From the NCBI GenBank assembly GCA_016000195.1, contig JAECRO010000008.1, positions 1-64,000 of the forward strand: a stretch of DNA of 64,000 bases. The letters are read 5' to 3'. How positions within the stretch are numbered: the stretch's first letter is position 1; the number at the start of each line of letters is the position of its first letter. Shown here one piece after another: positions 46,001-56,132 of this stretch. The stretch is from Burkholderiales bacterium (lineage in GTDB: Bacteria > Pseudomonadota > Gammaproteobacteria > Burkholderiales > Burkholderiaceae_C). The notes under the pieces are model-generated. The model had not been told where the DNA came from. It made no database searches and was given only the letters and a program-made list of their open reading frames with translations. The translations under genes were made by a program, and so were the position numbers.

Positions 46001-47152
46001 TCAGCCCGCCGCTATCCGCTGAAACAGTCCGCCGGGCAGGCGCGCGACCTGCCCGTCGAGTTCCAGCTCCAGCAGTTGCGCCTGCAGCTGCGCGGTATCC
46101 AGGCCGGTGCGCGCCTGCAGGGCGTCCAGGCTGACGGCATCAAATCCCAGTGCCGCCAGCAGCGGGTCTTCACTGGCGGGCACTGGCGCATCACCCTCGA
46201 TGTCTTCTGGAGGCGCCGGCAAGGCATCGGGCGTCGCGGCTGAACCGGCGGGCGCCAGCCGGAGCTCTTCCAGTACATCCTGCGCCACTTCCACCAGCTT
46301 GGCGCCCTGCTTGATGAGGGCATGGCAGCCGCGCGACTGGGGCGAATGGATCGAGCCGGGAATGGCGAAGACTTCCTTGCCCTGCTCGGCCGCCAGCCGG
46401 GCGGTAATCAGCGAGCCCGACTGCAGCGCCGCCTCGACCACCAGCGTGCCCCGGCTCAAGCCTGAAATGATGCGGTTGCGCTTGGGAAAGTTGGCGGTCA
46501 GGGGCGGCGTTCCGAGGGGGAATTCGCTGATGATCATGCCTTGGCGCGCAATACGGTGCGCCAGGGACAGGTGTTTTTTGGGATAGACCCGGTCCAGTCC
46601 CGTGCCGACCACCGCAATCGTCTCGCCGCCGCCCAGCATCGCGCCATCATGGGCCGCGCCGTCAATGCCCAGCGCCAGTCCCGACACCACGCAGATGCCC
46701 GCGCTGCCAAACGCCCTGGCAAACTGCCGGGCATTGCTCTCGCCCTGCGGCGTCGGGTTGCGGCTGCCGACGATGGCCAGGCTGTTTGCTATGGATTTGG
46801 TAGCTAGGTCTGCATGACTGGCAAGCGTACCCAGCATATAAAGCATCAAAGGCGGGTCTTCGATGTCGAGCAGGACCGACGGATAGGCCGGATCGCCGAG
46901 CACGGCGATACGCCGGTCGTTTCCTGCCTGCAGCCAGTCCAGCGTAGTCTGCAATTGGGCCGCCAGGCTGGGCGGCTCGCTGCGCAGGGTGCTGGCCAGC
47001 TTGTCGGAGCCGAGCTTTTGCAGGGTCGCGCTGCTTTGTTCAAAGATGGCCTGCGCCGACCCGAAGGCCGCCAGCAGCTTGCGCGCCGTGGTGTTGCCCA
47101 CGCCGGGCGTGAGCGTCAGCCGCAGCCAGGCTTGAAGTTCTTGTGAGTCCAT
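46001..47152 (-). CDS. dprA: DNA-processing protein DprA
   Basis: AIVGSRNPTPQGESNARQFARAF; VVSGLALGIDGAAHDGAM; SLITARLAAEQGKEVFAIPGSI. Confidence 0.97.
   Translation of the reverse strand: MDSQELQAWLRLTLTPGVGNTTARKLLAAFGSAQAIFEQSSATLQKLGSDKLASTLRSEPPSLAAQLQTTLDWLQAGNDRRIAVLGDPAYPSVLLDIEDPPLMLYMLGTLASHADLATKSIANSLAIVGSRNPTPQGESNARQFARAFGSAGICVVSGLALGIDGAAHDGAMLGGGETIAVVGTGLDRVYPKKHLSLAHRIARQGMIISEFPLGTPPLTANFPKRNRIISGLSRGTLVVEAALQSGSLITARLAAEQGKEVFAIPGSIHSPQSRGCHALIKQGAKLVEVAQDVLEELRLAPAGSAATPDALPAPPEDIEGDAPVPASEDPLLAALGFDAVSLDALQARTGLDTAQLQAQLLELELDGQVARLPGGLFQRIAAG
46788..46850 (+). repeat. Dispersed family 1 element (degenerate), intragenic in dprA
   Basis: GCTATGGATTTGGTAGCTAGGTCTGCATGACTGGCAAGCGTACCCAGCATATAAAGCAT. 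Confidence 0.55.
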
Positions 47153-47243
47153 AAGATGAAAATTCAGCCGGATGCCGGACGGGCCGGCGCTCAGGCAGGC
47201 ATGGCCAGCGCCATCGAAACCCAGGCGCCAGCCCCTGAAAACC

Positions 47244-48479
47244 TCAGTTCGGGTTGGTGAAGTGGTCGCCGATCTTGACGCCGTCGGTGACTTGCATCAC
47301 CAGCGCATACGACAGGCGGTCAAAGGTGCGAAACACCATCAGCAGGCCGTTGCGCTCGTTGGGCAGCTTGATGTCCGGCCGGGCGCTGTCGGTCTTGTCC
47401 GTCAGGCGCTCGCCGTCCTTCAGGATGGCCATGACATGGCCGCGCTCCAGTCCGTCGCGAGCCCCACGGTTGATCACCACGATCTGGTTTTCAGAAGCCC
47501 AGGCCACCGCATTGCCATACACCGAGACGATCTGCCCCGTGATGGGAGACGAAGGCGCGCGCGGGACATAGTTGCGCAACTCGCGCGGCGGCTCGGGAAT
47601 CAGCCGGTCGCCGACCCGCATTTCTTCCTTGGCGGCCACGATGTCGATGGTGGCCGGCACGATGTCGATCTGCGGTTTTCCGTCCTTGTCGGTGCTCTGG
47701 GCCGTGGACTCGCTGCGCACCAGTTCGGCCTTGCCGACATATTGCGCTTCATAACCCAGGATTTCCTGGGTGGTCGGGTCCTTGAGCGGCGTGGCATTGC
47801 GAAACACCCGGTAATTCAGCGGCTCGCCTTTGGCGTCGCTCAGCGGCTGGCCAGGGCCATCATCGCCGCCGCCAGCATAGGCGCCCAGCGCATAGGCGCG
47901 GTCGCCATGGCTGAGCAGCACCCGGCCTTCCTGGGTGGCCACGATGCGCGGAGCCCGTGAAAAGGTCAGTTCATCGACGATCAGCGGCTCGGCCAGGAAG
48001 GGCTCGATGGCCTGGGGCGCCAGCGTGGGAATCGACGCATCGGCCAGCGACTCGTAGCGGGTGCGCGGCGACACCCGGACGGTGTTCGCGGGCGCGCCGC
48101 CCGCGTCGCCTGCCCGGCGGCTTGTGCGCAGCGTTGCCCGGCCATTGTTTTTGTCAAGGTAGAGCTGCTGGCCGGGATAGATGCGGTGCGGATTGCGGAT
48201 GTCCTCCAGGTTCATGCCCCACAGCTCGGGCCAGCGCCACGGACCCTTGAGGAACATGCCCGAAATGGCCCACAGCGTGTCGCCCGGCCTGACGGTGTAG
48301 CTGTCAGGCGCATTGGGCGCCAGGTCGGCCAGCGGGACACCGGTCCGGGCCACCTGGGCGGCCGTGGCCTGCTGGCCTGGCGTGACCGGGAGGTTTTGCG
48401 CCTGCACGCCGGCTGAAGTGATCAGCAAGGTGGCAGCGGCTATTGAAATATGACTGAAACGAGCAAAAATAGTAGGCAT
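47244..48479 (-). CDS. LysM peptidoglycan-binding domain protein
   Basis: SYTVRPGDTLWAISGMFLKGPWRWPELWGMN LysM; signal peptide; start set at 48479. Confidence 0.93.
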   Translation of the reverse strand: MPTIFARFSHISIAAATLLITSAGVQAQNLPVTPGQQATAAQVARTGVPLADLAPNAPDSYTVRPGDTLWAISGMFLKGPWRWPELWGMNLEDIRNPHRIYPGQQLYLDKNNGRATLRTSRRAGDAGGAPANTVRVSPRTRYESLADASIPTLAPQAIEPFLAEPLIVDELTFSRAPRIVATQEGRVLLSHGDRAYALGAYAGGGDDGPGQPLSDAKGEPLNYRVFRNATPLKDPTTQEILGYEAQYVGKAELVRSESTAQSTDKDGKPQIDIVPATIDIVAAKEEMRVGDRLIPEPPRELRNYVPRAPSSPITGQIVSVYGNAVAWASENQIVVINRGARDGLERGHVMAILKDGERLTDKTDSARPDIKLPNERNGLLMVFRTFDRLSYALVMQVTDGVKIGDHFTNPN

Positions 48480-48678
48480 CTTGAAGCTTGTTTGGGACCG
48501 GTTACGCTTACTTCCTGGTACAGAGAAGCGTATTTTGTAGTGTTTGTATCTGAAGAAATTTTCAGCGATTCTGTACCCAAGCCCTTGATTAAGCAATGAT
48601 TGGGCGATTCTGAGAGGATTGCAGCCTTTAAAAATCGGGAAAAGTGGCGAAAATAGCGACTTCCCCCTCACTCCTGCC

Positions 48679-49200
48679 ATGACTCCACTCACCATTCTCC
48701 GTTACCCCGACCCGCGTTTGCATACCGTGGCCAAGCCCGTCGCCACGGTCGATGCGCGCCTGCGCCAGCTGGCGGACGCCATGTTCCAGACCATGTATGA
48801 AGCCGAAGGCATCGGCCTGGCCGCCACGCAGGTCGATGTGCATGAGCGGCTGGTGGTGATTGACGTGAGCGAGGGCCGCAACCAGCCGCTGGTGCTGATC
48901 AACCCTGAAATCGTCTGGGCCAGCACCGAGACGCGCATCGGCGACGAGGGTTGCCTGTCGGTGCCCGGCATTTACGACGGCGTGGAGCGCGCGCTGGCGG
49001 TGAAGGTGGAGGCGCTGGACCTGGACGGCCAGAAGCAAATTCACGAGGCCGAAGGCATGCTGGCGGTCTGCATCCAGCACGAAATGGATCACCTGATCGG
49101 CAAGGTGTTCGTCGAATACCTGTCGCCCCTCAAGCGCAACCGCATCAGGACCAGGATGCTCAAGCAGAAGAAAGACGAAGAACGCGAGGCCGTGCGCTGA
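48679..49200 (+). CDS. def: Peptide deformylase
   Basis: [15 protein letters not shown] (GIGLAATQ); [21 protein letters not shown]. Confidence 0.97.
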   Translation: MTPLTILRYPDPRLHTVAKPVATVDARLRQLADAMFQTMYEAEGIGLAATQVDVHERLVVIDVSEGRNQPLVLINPEIVWASTETRIGDEGCLSVPGIYDGVERALAVKVEALDLDGQKQIHEAEGMLAVCIQHEMDHLIGKVFVEYLSPLKRNRIRTRMLKQKKDEEREAVR

Positions 49201-49267
49201 GTTGACGCCAAAGGGTTTTGGCCGGATCGGTGCCGGACGGCGAGGCGACTCTCTAGAATAACGCCCC

Positions 49268-50239
49268 ATGCGCGTTATTTTTGCCGGTACTCCTGACTTT
49301 GCCCGTGTGGCGCTTGCCCGGCTGCACGGCGCCGGTTTTGAAATCCCCCTGGTGCTGAGCCAGCCCGACCGCCCCGCCGGCCGGGGCATGAAGCTGCAGG
49401 CCTCCGCCGTCAAGCAGTGGGCCGAGAGCCACGGCATCCCGGTCGTCCAGCCCAGGAGCCTGCGGCTGGACGGCAAATACCCCGACGATGCCGCTGCCGC
49501 CCGCGCCGCCATCGAGGCCGCGCAGGCCGATGTGATGGTGGTCGCCGCCTACGGGCTGATCCTGCCGCAGTGGGTGCTCGACATGCCCCGGCTGGGGTGT
49601 CTGAATATTCACGCTTCGCTGTTGCCGCGCTGGCGCGGCGCGGCGCCGATTCACCGCGCCATCCAGGCCGGCGACCCGGAAACCGGCGTCACCATCATGC
49701 AGATGGATGCGGGACTGGACACCGGCGACATGCTGCGGGTCGAAAAAGTCGCCATTCAAGCCACCGACACCACCGCCACGCTGCACGACAAGCTGGCCGC
49801 GCTGGGCGGGCAAATGATCGTGCAGGCGCTCAGGCTGGCGGCCGCTGGCGGGCTGCATCCGGTCAGGCAAGCCGACGAGGGCGTGAGCTATGCGCACAAG
49901 ATCGAAAAAACCGAAGCCGCGGTGGACTGGACGCAGCCGGTCGCCGTGGTTGACCGGCACATTCGCGCCATGACGCCTTTTCCGGGCGCCAGCGCGCAGA
50001 TCGGCCCGGATGTACTGAAACTCTGGCACTCTGAAATTGATAGCTGCTTGCGCCCGCCGGATATGCGCTACGGCATGATTTTGTCTGCAAATGCTGACGG
50101 CGTGCGGGTGGCGTGCGGCGATGGCGTGCTGAACGTCACCGAACTGCAGCGCGCCGGCGGCAAGCGCTTGAGCGCCGCCGACTTCCTGCGCGGCTTTGAC
50201 CTGCAGGCCGGCCAATCCTTCGAGCTGCTCCGTCCGTGA
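49268..50239 (+). CDS. fmt: Methionyl-tRNA formyltransferase
   Basis: [40 protein letters not shown]. Confidence 0.98.
   Translation: MRVIFAGTPDFARVALARLHGAGFEIPLVLSQPDRPAGRGMKLQASAVKQWAESHGIPVVQPRSLRLDGKYPDDAAAARAAIEAAQADVMVVAAYGLILPQWVLDMPRLGCLNIHASLLPRWRGAAPIHRAIQAGDPETGVTIMQMDAGLDTGDMLRVEKVAIQATDTTATLHDKLAALGGQMIVQALRLAAAGGLHPVRQADEGVSYAHKIEKTEAAVDWTQPVAVVDRHIRAMTPFPGASAQIGPDVLKLWHSEIDSCLRPPDMRYGMILSANADGVRVACGDGVLNVTELQRAGGKRLSAADFLRGFDLQAGQSFELLRP
50032..50095 (+). repeat. Dispersed family 1 element, intragenic in fmt
   Basis: TGAAATTGATAGCTGCTTGCGCCCGCCGGATATGCGCTACGGCATGATTTTGTCTGCAAAT. Confidence 0.72.
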
Positions 50240-51000
50240 GCCGCCTGCGCGCCGCCGGCGGCCTCGGCCACAGCTTGTCCGGGCTGATTCGCCATCCTGA
50301 ATTCCGCCTGGGCGCGCGCGAGGTTGCCGGCGTGGCGCCCGGCCTGGCGGCCTGGGGCCTGATGACCGGCGTGGCCATGGTGAACTCGGGCATGTCGGTG
50401 GTCGAGGCCGTGGCGATGACGCTGCTGGTGTTTGCCGGCAGCTCGCAGCTGGCGGGCATTCCCCTGATTGCCGCCAGCGCGCCGGTCTGGGTGATCCTGG
50501 CCACCAGTTTTTGCGTCAACCTGCGCTTCGTGGTGTTCAGCGCCCACTTGCGCAGCTACCTGATGCACCTGCCCCGGCCGGCGCGGCTGCTGGCCGGCTA
50601 CCTGTGCGCCGACATGACTTATGTGCTGTTCGTGCGGCGCTTTCCCCATCCGGCGCTGGAGCCGGCCCAGCGCCAGGCCGAACTGGCCTATTTTGCCGGC
50701 AGCAGCGGCCTGAACTGGGTCAGCTGGCAGGCCGCCAGCCTGCTGGGAATCGCCCTGGCGCAATGGATTCCGACAGCCTGGGGCCTGGGGTTTGCCGGCA
50801 TCCTGGCGCTGATCGGCGTCACCTGTTCGCTGGCCTCCAGCCCCATGCGGCGCGTTTCGGGCGGTGTCGCGGGCGCGGCGGCGGTGGCGGTGTTCGCGCT
50901 GCCGTACAAGCTCAACATCGTGGTGGCGATTGCCGTGGCGGTGGCGCTGTGCCTGCTGCTGGAGTCGCCCGCGCCGCCTGACCGGAGGGCACCGGAATGA
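50236..51000 (+). CDS. azlC: AzlC family branched-chain amino acid exporter subunit
   Basis: [47 protein letters not shown]. Confidence 0.93.
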   Translation: MSRLRAAGGLGHSLSGLIRHPEFRLGAREVAGVAPGLAAWGLMTGVAMVNSGMSVVEAVAMTLLVFAGSSQLAGIPLIAASAPVWVILATSFCVNLRFVVFSAHLRSYLMHLPRPARLLAGYLCADMTYVLFVRRFPHPALEPAQRQAELAYFAGSSGLNWVSWQAASLLGIALAQWIPTAWGLGFAGILALIGVTCSLASSPMRRVSGGVAGAAAVAVFALPYKLNIVVAIAVAVALCLLLESPAPPDRRAPE

Positions 51001-51019
51001 AAGTGAGTCGCACGACAAC

Positions 51020-51127
51020 CGAAGCGACAAGCGTAGGAGCCCTCGGCCGCCGCGCCGGGCCGCCCCAAGCAAGGCCAGCCCCCTCGGGGGGCAGCGCAGT
51101 ACGCGAAGCGACAAGCGTGGGGGCCAT
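51020..51127. repeat. GC-rich repeat family 2, copies between azlC and azlD
   Basis: GAAGCGACAAGCGTAGGAGCC and AAGGCCAGCCCCCTCGGGGGGCAGCGCAGTACGCGAAGCGACAAGCGTGGGGGCC. Confidence 0.8.
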
Positions 51128-51469
51128 ATGACGGACTGGTGGACGCTGGGCGTCATCGCTGGCATGGCGGTCGTCACGGTCATCACGCGCAGTTTCTTTT
51201 TCATCTCCAGCCGCCCCTGGCACCTGCCGCGCTGGGCGCAGCGCGGCCTGCAATACGCGCCGATTGCCGCGCTGGCGGCGGTCATCGTTCCCGAACTGGT
51301 CATGACCCAGGGGCGCCTGATCGCTTCCTGGCAGGATGCGCGCGTTTTTGGCGCGCTGGCCGGGGCGGCGTTTTACATCTGGCGCCGGGGCGCCGGGCAG
51401 GCCGTGCTGGGCACCATCGTGGTCGGCATGGCGGTCTATCTGCCGCTGCACATCGGGCTGGGCTGGTGA
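51128..51469 (+). CDS. azlD: AzlD family protein
   Basis: MTDWWTLGVIAGMAVVTVITRSFFFISSRPWHLPRWAQRGLQYAPIAALAAVIVPEL. Confidence 0.93.
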   Translation: MTDWWTLGVIAGMAVVTVITRSFFFISSRPWHLPRWAQRGLQYAPIAALAAVIVPELVMTQGRLIASWQDARVFGALAGAAFYIWRRGAGQAVLGTIVVGMAVYLPLHIGLGW

Positions 51470-51470
51470 A

Positions 51471-51630
51471 TGTGGCCCCCACGGTCGCGCACTGCGTGTC
51501 GCTTCCTGCCCCCCGAGGGGGCCGCTGCGCCTGCGGCCCGGCAAAGCCGTCTCCGCGGCCCTGGCTGGAAGGGACGGGGGCATGGTCGCTCACTGCATAT
51601 AGCTTCCTGCCCCCGGGGGTCGCTCCCTAC
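51471..51630. repeat. GC-rich repeat family 2, two inverted-orientation copies after azlD
   Basis: GGCCCCCACGGTCGCGCACTGCGTGTCGCTTCCTGCCCCCCGAGGGGGCCGCTGCG and GGGGGCATGGTCGCTCACTGCATATAGCTTCCTGCCCCCGGGGGTCGCTCC. Confidence 0.78.
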
Positions 51631-51691
51631 AATTCTTCCAGCCAGCCGCCTGCCGGCGGTTTTTCAACCCTTCGTACTTTGCGAGTTGTCC

Positions 51692-52885
51692 ATGAATTTC
51701 ATCCGTTTTTCCGATTTGTGTGCCAGCGGCCAGGTGGCCGGCCAGCGCGTTTTCATCCGCGCCGACCTGAACGTGCCGCAGGATGCCAGCGGCGCCATCA
51801 CCGAGGACACGCGCATCCGCGCCTCGGTGCCGTGCCTGCAGATGGCGCTGGATGCCGGCGCGGCGGTCATGGTCACGTCGCACCTCGGGCGTCCGGTGGA
51901 AGGCGAGTTCAAGCCGGCCGATTCGCTGGCCCCTGTGGCCAAACGCCTGGGCGAGCTGATGCAGCGCGATATTCCTGTGGTAGCCAACTGGGTCGATGGC
52001 GTGGACGTGCAGCCCGGCCAGCTGGTGATGCTGGAAAACTGCCGCCTGAACCAGGGCGAGAAGAAAAACAACGAAGCGCTGGCCCGCAAGATGGCGGATT
52101 TGTGCGATATTTTTGTGCATGACGCCTTCGGCACCGCGCACCGCGCCGAAGCCTCGACCTACGGCATTGCGCAATATGCGCCGATTGCCTGCGCCGGTCC
52201 GCTGCTGGCCGCCGAGATGGATGCGATTTCAGCGGCCTTCGCCCATCCCAAGCGGCCGCTGGTTGCCATCGTCGCGGGCAGCAAGGTCTCGACCAAGCTG
52301 ACCATCCTCAAGGCGCTGGCTGAAAACGTCGATCAGCTGATCGTCGGCGGCGGCATTGCCAACACCTTCATGCTGGCCGCCGGCCTGAACATCGGCAAGA
52401 GCCTGGCCGAGCCTGATTTGCTGGCCGAGGCCAGCGCCGTGATGGCGGCCATGAAGGCGCGCGGCGCCGAGGTGCCGATTCCGACCGACGTGGTAACTGC
52501 CAAGACCTTTGCCTTTGACGCGCCCGCCACCGTCAAGCTGGCCACCCAGGTCGAGGACGACGACCTGATCCTGGACATCGGCCCCGAGACCACCGCCCGG
52601 CTGGCCGCGCAGCTCAAGCGCGCCGGCACCATCGTCTGGAACGGCCCGGTCGGCGTGTTCGAGTTCGAGGCCTTTTCCAAAGGCACCGAAGGCATCGCCC
52701 GCGCGATTGCCGGCTCCAGCGCCTTCAGCATTGCCGGCGGCGGCGACACGCTGGCGGCGATTGCCAAGTACGGCATCGAGAAGGATGTCGGCTACATCTC
52801 CACCGGCGGCGGCGCTTTCCTGGAAGTGCTCGAAGGCAAGACGCTGCCGGCGTTCGAGATTTTGCAAAAGCGGGCAGCGGGCTGA
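51692..52885 (+). CDS. pgk: Phosphoglycerate kinase
   Basis: [46 protein letters not shown]. Confidence 0.98.
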   Translation: MNFIRFSDLCASGQVAGQRVFIRADLNVPQDASGAITEDTRIRASVPCLQMALDAGAAVMVTSHLGRPVEGEFKPADSLAPVAKRLGELMQRDIPVVANWVDGVDVQPGQLVMLENCRLNQGEKKNNEALARKMADLCDIFVHDAFGTAHRAEASTYGIAQYAPIACAGPLLAAEMDAISAAFAHPKRPLVAIVAGSKVSTKLTILKALAENVDQLIVGGGIANTFMLAAGLNIGKSLAEPDLLAEASAVMAAMKARGAEVPIPTDVVTAKTFAFDAPATVKLATQVEDDDLILDIGPETTARLAAQLKRAGTIVWNGPVGVFEFEAFSKGTEGIARAIAGSSAFSIAGGGDTLAAIAKYGIEKDVGYISTGGGAFLEVLEGKTLPAFEILQKRAAG

Positions 52886-52898
52886 ACTTTCCGCTTCT

Positions 52899-52958
52899 GT
52901 TTTGATAGCTGCCTGCGCAGGCGGGGCGTGCGCAAACGGCCTGTTTTGCTTGTAAATG
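52899..52958 (+). repeat. Dispersed family 1 element, intergenic copy (pgk-pyk)
   Basis: GTTTTGATAGCTGCCTGCGCAGGCGGGGCGTGCGCAAACGGCCTGTTTTGCTTGTAAAT. Confidence 0.82.
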
Positions 52959-53102
52959 GCGCCCATCCGCCTGGTTGCGGCGCTGAGGGGCGCGCGCCGG
53001 CCCGCGCTGCGCTGTGCGCGGTGCGGCGCCTTGCATTTGCTAGCTGTTTGGTAACGGGTTTCGTGTATAAACCGGAAACTAAATTACAAGGAGACATCCC
53101 CC

Positions 53103-54536
53103 ATGACGCGTCGCGCCACCAAAATCGTTGCCACCCTCGGTCCCGCTTCTGGCGACCCGGTGCTGCTGGAGAAAATGATACGCGCCGGCGTCAACGTGGT
53201 GCGCCTCAATTTCAGCCACGGCAAGGCCCAGGACCACATCAACCTGGCCGCCGTGGTGCGCGAAGTGGCCCAGCGCGCCGGCCGCGAAGTCGCCATCATG
53301 GCCGACCTGCAGGGGCCGAAAATCCGCGTCGGCAAGTTCGCCGAAGGCAAGGTGTGCTTGGTGCCGGGCGAGAAATTCATCCTTGACGCGTCGCGCACCG
53401 AGCCGGGCGACATCAAGGGCGTCGGGCTGGACTACAAGGAGCTGCCGCGCGACGTGAAGGCCGGCGATGTGCTGCTGCTGAACGACGGCCTGATCGTGCT
53501 GACGGTCGATGCGGTGCGCGGCGAGGAAGTGATGACCACCGTCAAGCTTGGCGGCGAGCTGTCGAACAACAAGGGCATCAACAAGCAGGGCGGCGGCCTG
53601 ACCGCGCCGGCGCTGACCGCCAAGGACATGGAAGACATCAAGACCGCGATGAGCTTCCAGGCCGACTACGTGGCCGTGAGCTTTCCGAAAAACGCCACCG
53701 ACATGGAAATGGCCCGCCAGCTGTGCAACGTGGCCGCCGCGCCCTACAGGCACAAGCCCGGCCTGATCGCCAAGATCGAGCGCGCCGAGGCGATTCCCAA
53801 GCTCGAAGAAATCCTCAAGGTCAGCGACGGCATCATGGTGGCGCGCGGCGACCTGGCGGTCGAGGTCGGCAATGCCGCCGTGCCGGCGCTGCAAAAACGC
53901 ATGATCAAGATGGCCCGGGCCGCCGACAAGGTGGTCATCACCGCCACGCAGATGATGGAAAGCATGATCCTGAACCCGGTGCCGACGCGCGCCGAGGTCA
54001 GCGACGTGGCCAATGCGGTGCTCGACGGCACCGATGCGGTGATGCTCAGCGCCGAAACCGCCACCGGCCGCTTTCCGCTCGAAACCGTCGAGGAAATGGC
54101 GAAGATCTGCGCCGAAGCCGAAAAGGCCGAATACAAGGAGCTGGGCGGCGACTTTTCGGGCAAGACCTTTGCGCGCATCGACCAGTCGATTGCCATGGGC
54201 GCGCTGTTCACCGCCCACCACCTGGGCGCCAAGGCCATCGTGGCGCTGACCGACAGCGGCTCGACCGCGCTGTGGATGAGCCGCCACGACATCCATGTGC
54301 CGATCTACGCCCTGACGCCGCGTCTGGACACCCAGCGCAGGATGGCGCTGTACCGCAACGTGCGCGCGATCCTCATGGACAGCAGCGCCGACCGCGACAC
54401 CGCGCTGGAGCAGGCCGAAAGCCACCTGCTGCGCCTGGACATCGTACACAGCGGCGACGTGTACGCCATCACCTGCGGCGAGCCGATGGGCGCGCCGGGC
54501 GGCACCAACATGCTCAAGATCTGCCGGGTGGCTTGA
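53103..54536 (+). CDS. pyk: Pyruvate kinase
   Basis: MTRRATKIVATLGPAS; VVRLNFSHG; MVARGDLAVEVG; SAETATGRFPLETVEEM. Confidence 0.98.
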   Translation: MTRRATKIVATLGPASGDPVLLEKMIRAGVNVVRLNFSHGKAQDHINLAAVVREVAQRAGREVAIMADLQGPKIRVGKFAEGKVCLVPGEKFILDASRTEPGDIKGVGLDYKELPRDVKAGDVLLLNDGLIVLTVDAVRGEEVMTTVKLGGELSNNKGINKQGGGLTAPALTAKDMEDIKTAMSFQADYVAVSFPKNATDMEMARQLCNVAAAPYRHKPGLIAKIERAEAIPKLEEILKVSDGIMVARGDLAVEVGNAAVPALQKRMIKMARAADKVVITATQMMESMILNPVPTRAEVSDVANAVLDGTDAVMLSAETATGRFPLETVEEMAKICAEAEKAEYKELGGDFSGKTFARIDQSIAMGALFTAHHLGAKAIVALTDSGSTALWMSRHDIHVPIYALTPRLDTQRRMALYRNVRAILMDSSADRDTALEQAESHLLRLDIVHSGDVYAITCGEPMGAPGGTNMLKICRVA

Positions 54537-54569
54537 ATGGGTGCCGGGCGCGCCTGAGCCCGGCCGCAT

Positions 54570-55331
54570 TCACTCCGCTGGCGTCAATGGCGTCAGTGCC
54601 GAGAGGCGGGACACCGGGGCTGTCGCATGCGTGCGGCTTCGGGCCATCAGCCGGCTGACCGCCGCGTCAATGCCGGCGGCCACCGTCCAGCACAGCCAGG
54701 CGGTCCACAAGGTGTGGCTCATGTAGTGCGCGCCACGAATCTGCTGCGCCAGGCCAAAAACCAGCCCGGCCAGCATCGCGCCGGCAAACCAGCGCCAGGC
54801 GGTTTTGGGCAGCGCATGCCTGAACGCAAAAAATCCGCCGATGAAGGCAAAGCCCGCCGACGCATGGCCGGCCGGAAAGCAGCCGCCGGTGCCGCCATCG
54901 CGCACGCCCCAAGCCCAGTGCGACACATAAGTCGCCGCTCCGCCGAATTCCTGCAAGTCCCAGGGGCAGCTGGTGTGGCTGTGCAGCTTGAGGGTCGAGA
55001 CGGCCAGCAGGGCGGCCAGCGTGGTCAGGGCCAGTTGCGCCCGGCGCGCCATGGGCAGTTGCCTGAGGGTGCCGATGGGCAGGAAAATCGCGGTCAGCAG
55101 GCCCAGCTCAAGCACCCAGGGCCAGAGGCGGATGTCGTCGTGCAGCAGGTCGCGCCATAGCCAGTGGCTCTCCAGCGCAAAGCCGCCGGCAGAACCGAAC
55201 CAGTGCGCCATGGCCAGATCAAGTCCTGAAAAGTCCCAGAGCAGCAACAGCAGAAAGCTGGCCAGCGTCCAGAATAAAAGGCGCGGCGGTGAGGAGGAGG
55301 AGGAGGGTGCGGGAAACGGCAGGTAAGGCAT
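54570..55331 (-). CDS. PAP2 superfamily phosphatase
   Basis: CFPAGHASAGFAFIGGFFAFRH and QQIRGAHYMSHTLW motifs. Confidence 0.9.
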   Translation of the reverse strand: MPYLPFPAPSSSSSPPRLLFWTLASFLLLLLWDFSGLDLAMAHWFGSAGGFALESHWLWRDLLHDDIRLWPWVLELGLLTAIFLPIGTLRQLPMARRAQLALTTLAALLAVSTLKLHSHTSCPWDLQEFGGAATYVSHWAWGVRDGGTGGCFPAGHASAGFAFIGGFFAFRHALPKTAWRWFAGAMLAGLVFGLAQQIRGAHYMSHTLWTAWLCWTVAAGIDAAVSRLMARSRTHATAPVSRLSALTPLTPAE

Positions 55332-55439
55332 GCAGGCTTGTGGCGGGGACGGGTGGCGCCAAGGTAGCCGCAACGTCTTAAGTCATCCTTAAAGGCAGGC
55401 GGGCGCCTGAAAATAAGTGCGGTGCATGACAATAGGCCC

Positions 55440-56132
55440 ATGAGAATCCTGGTGGTTGAAGACGATGCCGGCATTGCCGCCGGCCTGCGGACCAATCTGC
55501 AGCAGCGCGGCTATGCGGTCGATGTGTGCGGCACGCTGGCCAGCGCCTGGGCCGCCGTGTGCAGCGAGCCTTTCGATCTGCTCCTGCTGGACCTTGGCCT
55601 GCCCGATGGCGATGGCGGCAGGCTGTTGCAGCGCGTCAGGCAGTCGCCGGCGGCAGCCGGCAGCATGCCCGACCCTTTGACGCCGGTCCTCATCATGACG
55701 GCGCGCGATCAGGTGGCCGACCGCATCTCGGGGCTGAACCTGGGGGCCGACGACTACCTGGTCAAGCCTTTTGACCTCGACGAGCTGGAAGCCCGCATGC
55801 GCGCGCTGCTGCGCCGGGCCGGAGGCCGTGCCCATCCCCTGCTGGTGCAGGGCGACCTGGTGATTGACCCCGCCGCCCACACCGTGCTGCGCGCCGGCCA
55901 GCCGGTCGAGCTGACGCCGCGTGAATTCGCCTTGCTGCTGCTGCTGCTGGAGTCGCGTGGCCGGGTGCTGTCGCGCCAGCAACTGGAGGCGCGGCTTTAC
56001 AACTGGCAAGACGCCGTCGGCAGCAATGCGGTCGAGGTCCATGTGCATCATGTGCGCCGCAAGCTCGGCGAAAGCCTGATCCAGACGGTGCGCGGCGTGG
56101 GCTATTTCATTCCCCGGGAAGAGCCGCCATGA
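55440..56132 (+). CDS. OmpR/PhoB-type response regulator (QseB/PmrA-like)
   Basis: MRILVVEDDAGIAAGLRTNL; LLLDLGLPDGDG; winged-helix C-terminus VEVHVHHVRRKLGESLIQTVRGVGY. Confidence 0.95.
   Translation: MRILVVEDDAGIAAGLRTNLQQRGYAVDVCGTLASAWAAVCSEPFDLLLLDLGLPDGDGGRLLQRVRQSPAAAGSMPDPLTPVLIMTARDQVADRISGLNLGADDYLVKPFDLDELEARMRALLRRAGGRAHPLLVQGDLVIDPAAHTVLRAGQPVELTPREFALLLLLLESRGRVLSRQQLEARLYNWQDAVGSNAVEVHVHHVRRKLGESLIQTVRGVGYFIPREEPP

Noticed and set aside
51001-51127. Frameshifted coding continuation of azlC
   Set aside because: Sequence is explained by GC-rich repeat family 2; azlC has a normal stop at 51000.
53020-53060. Additional family 1 copy (TTTGCTAGCTGTTTGG)
   Set aside because: Only the head-like part resembles the consensus; no GCGCA arm or TTTTGCTT tail detectable.
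55286-55312. GAG/GGA trinucleotide run as phase-variable repeat
   Set aside because: Lies in the poly-Ser N-terminal stretch of the PAP2 gene; too short and imperfect to argue for phase variation.
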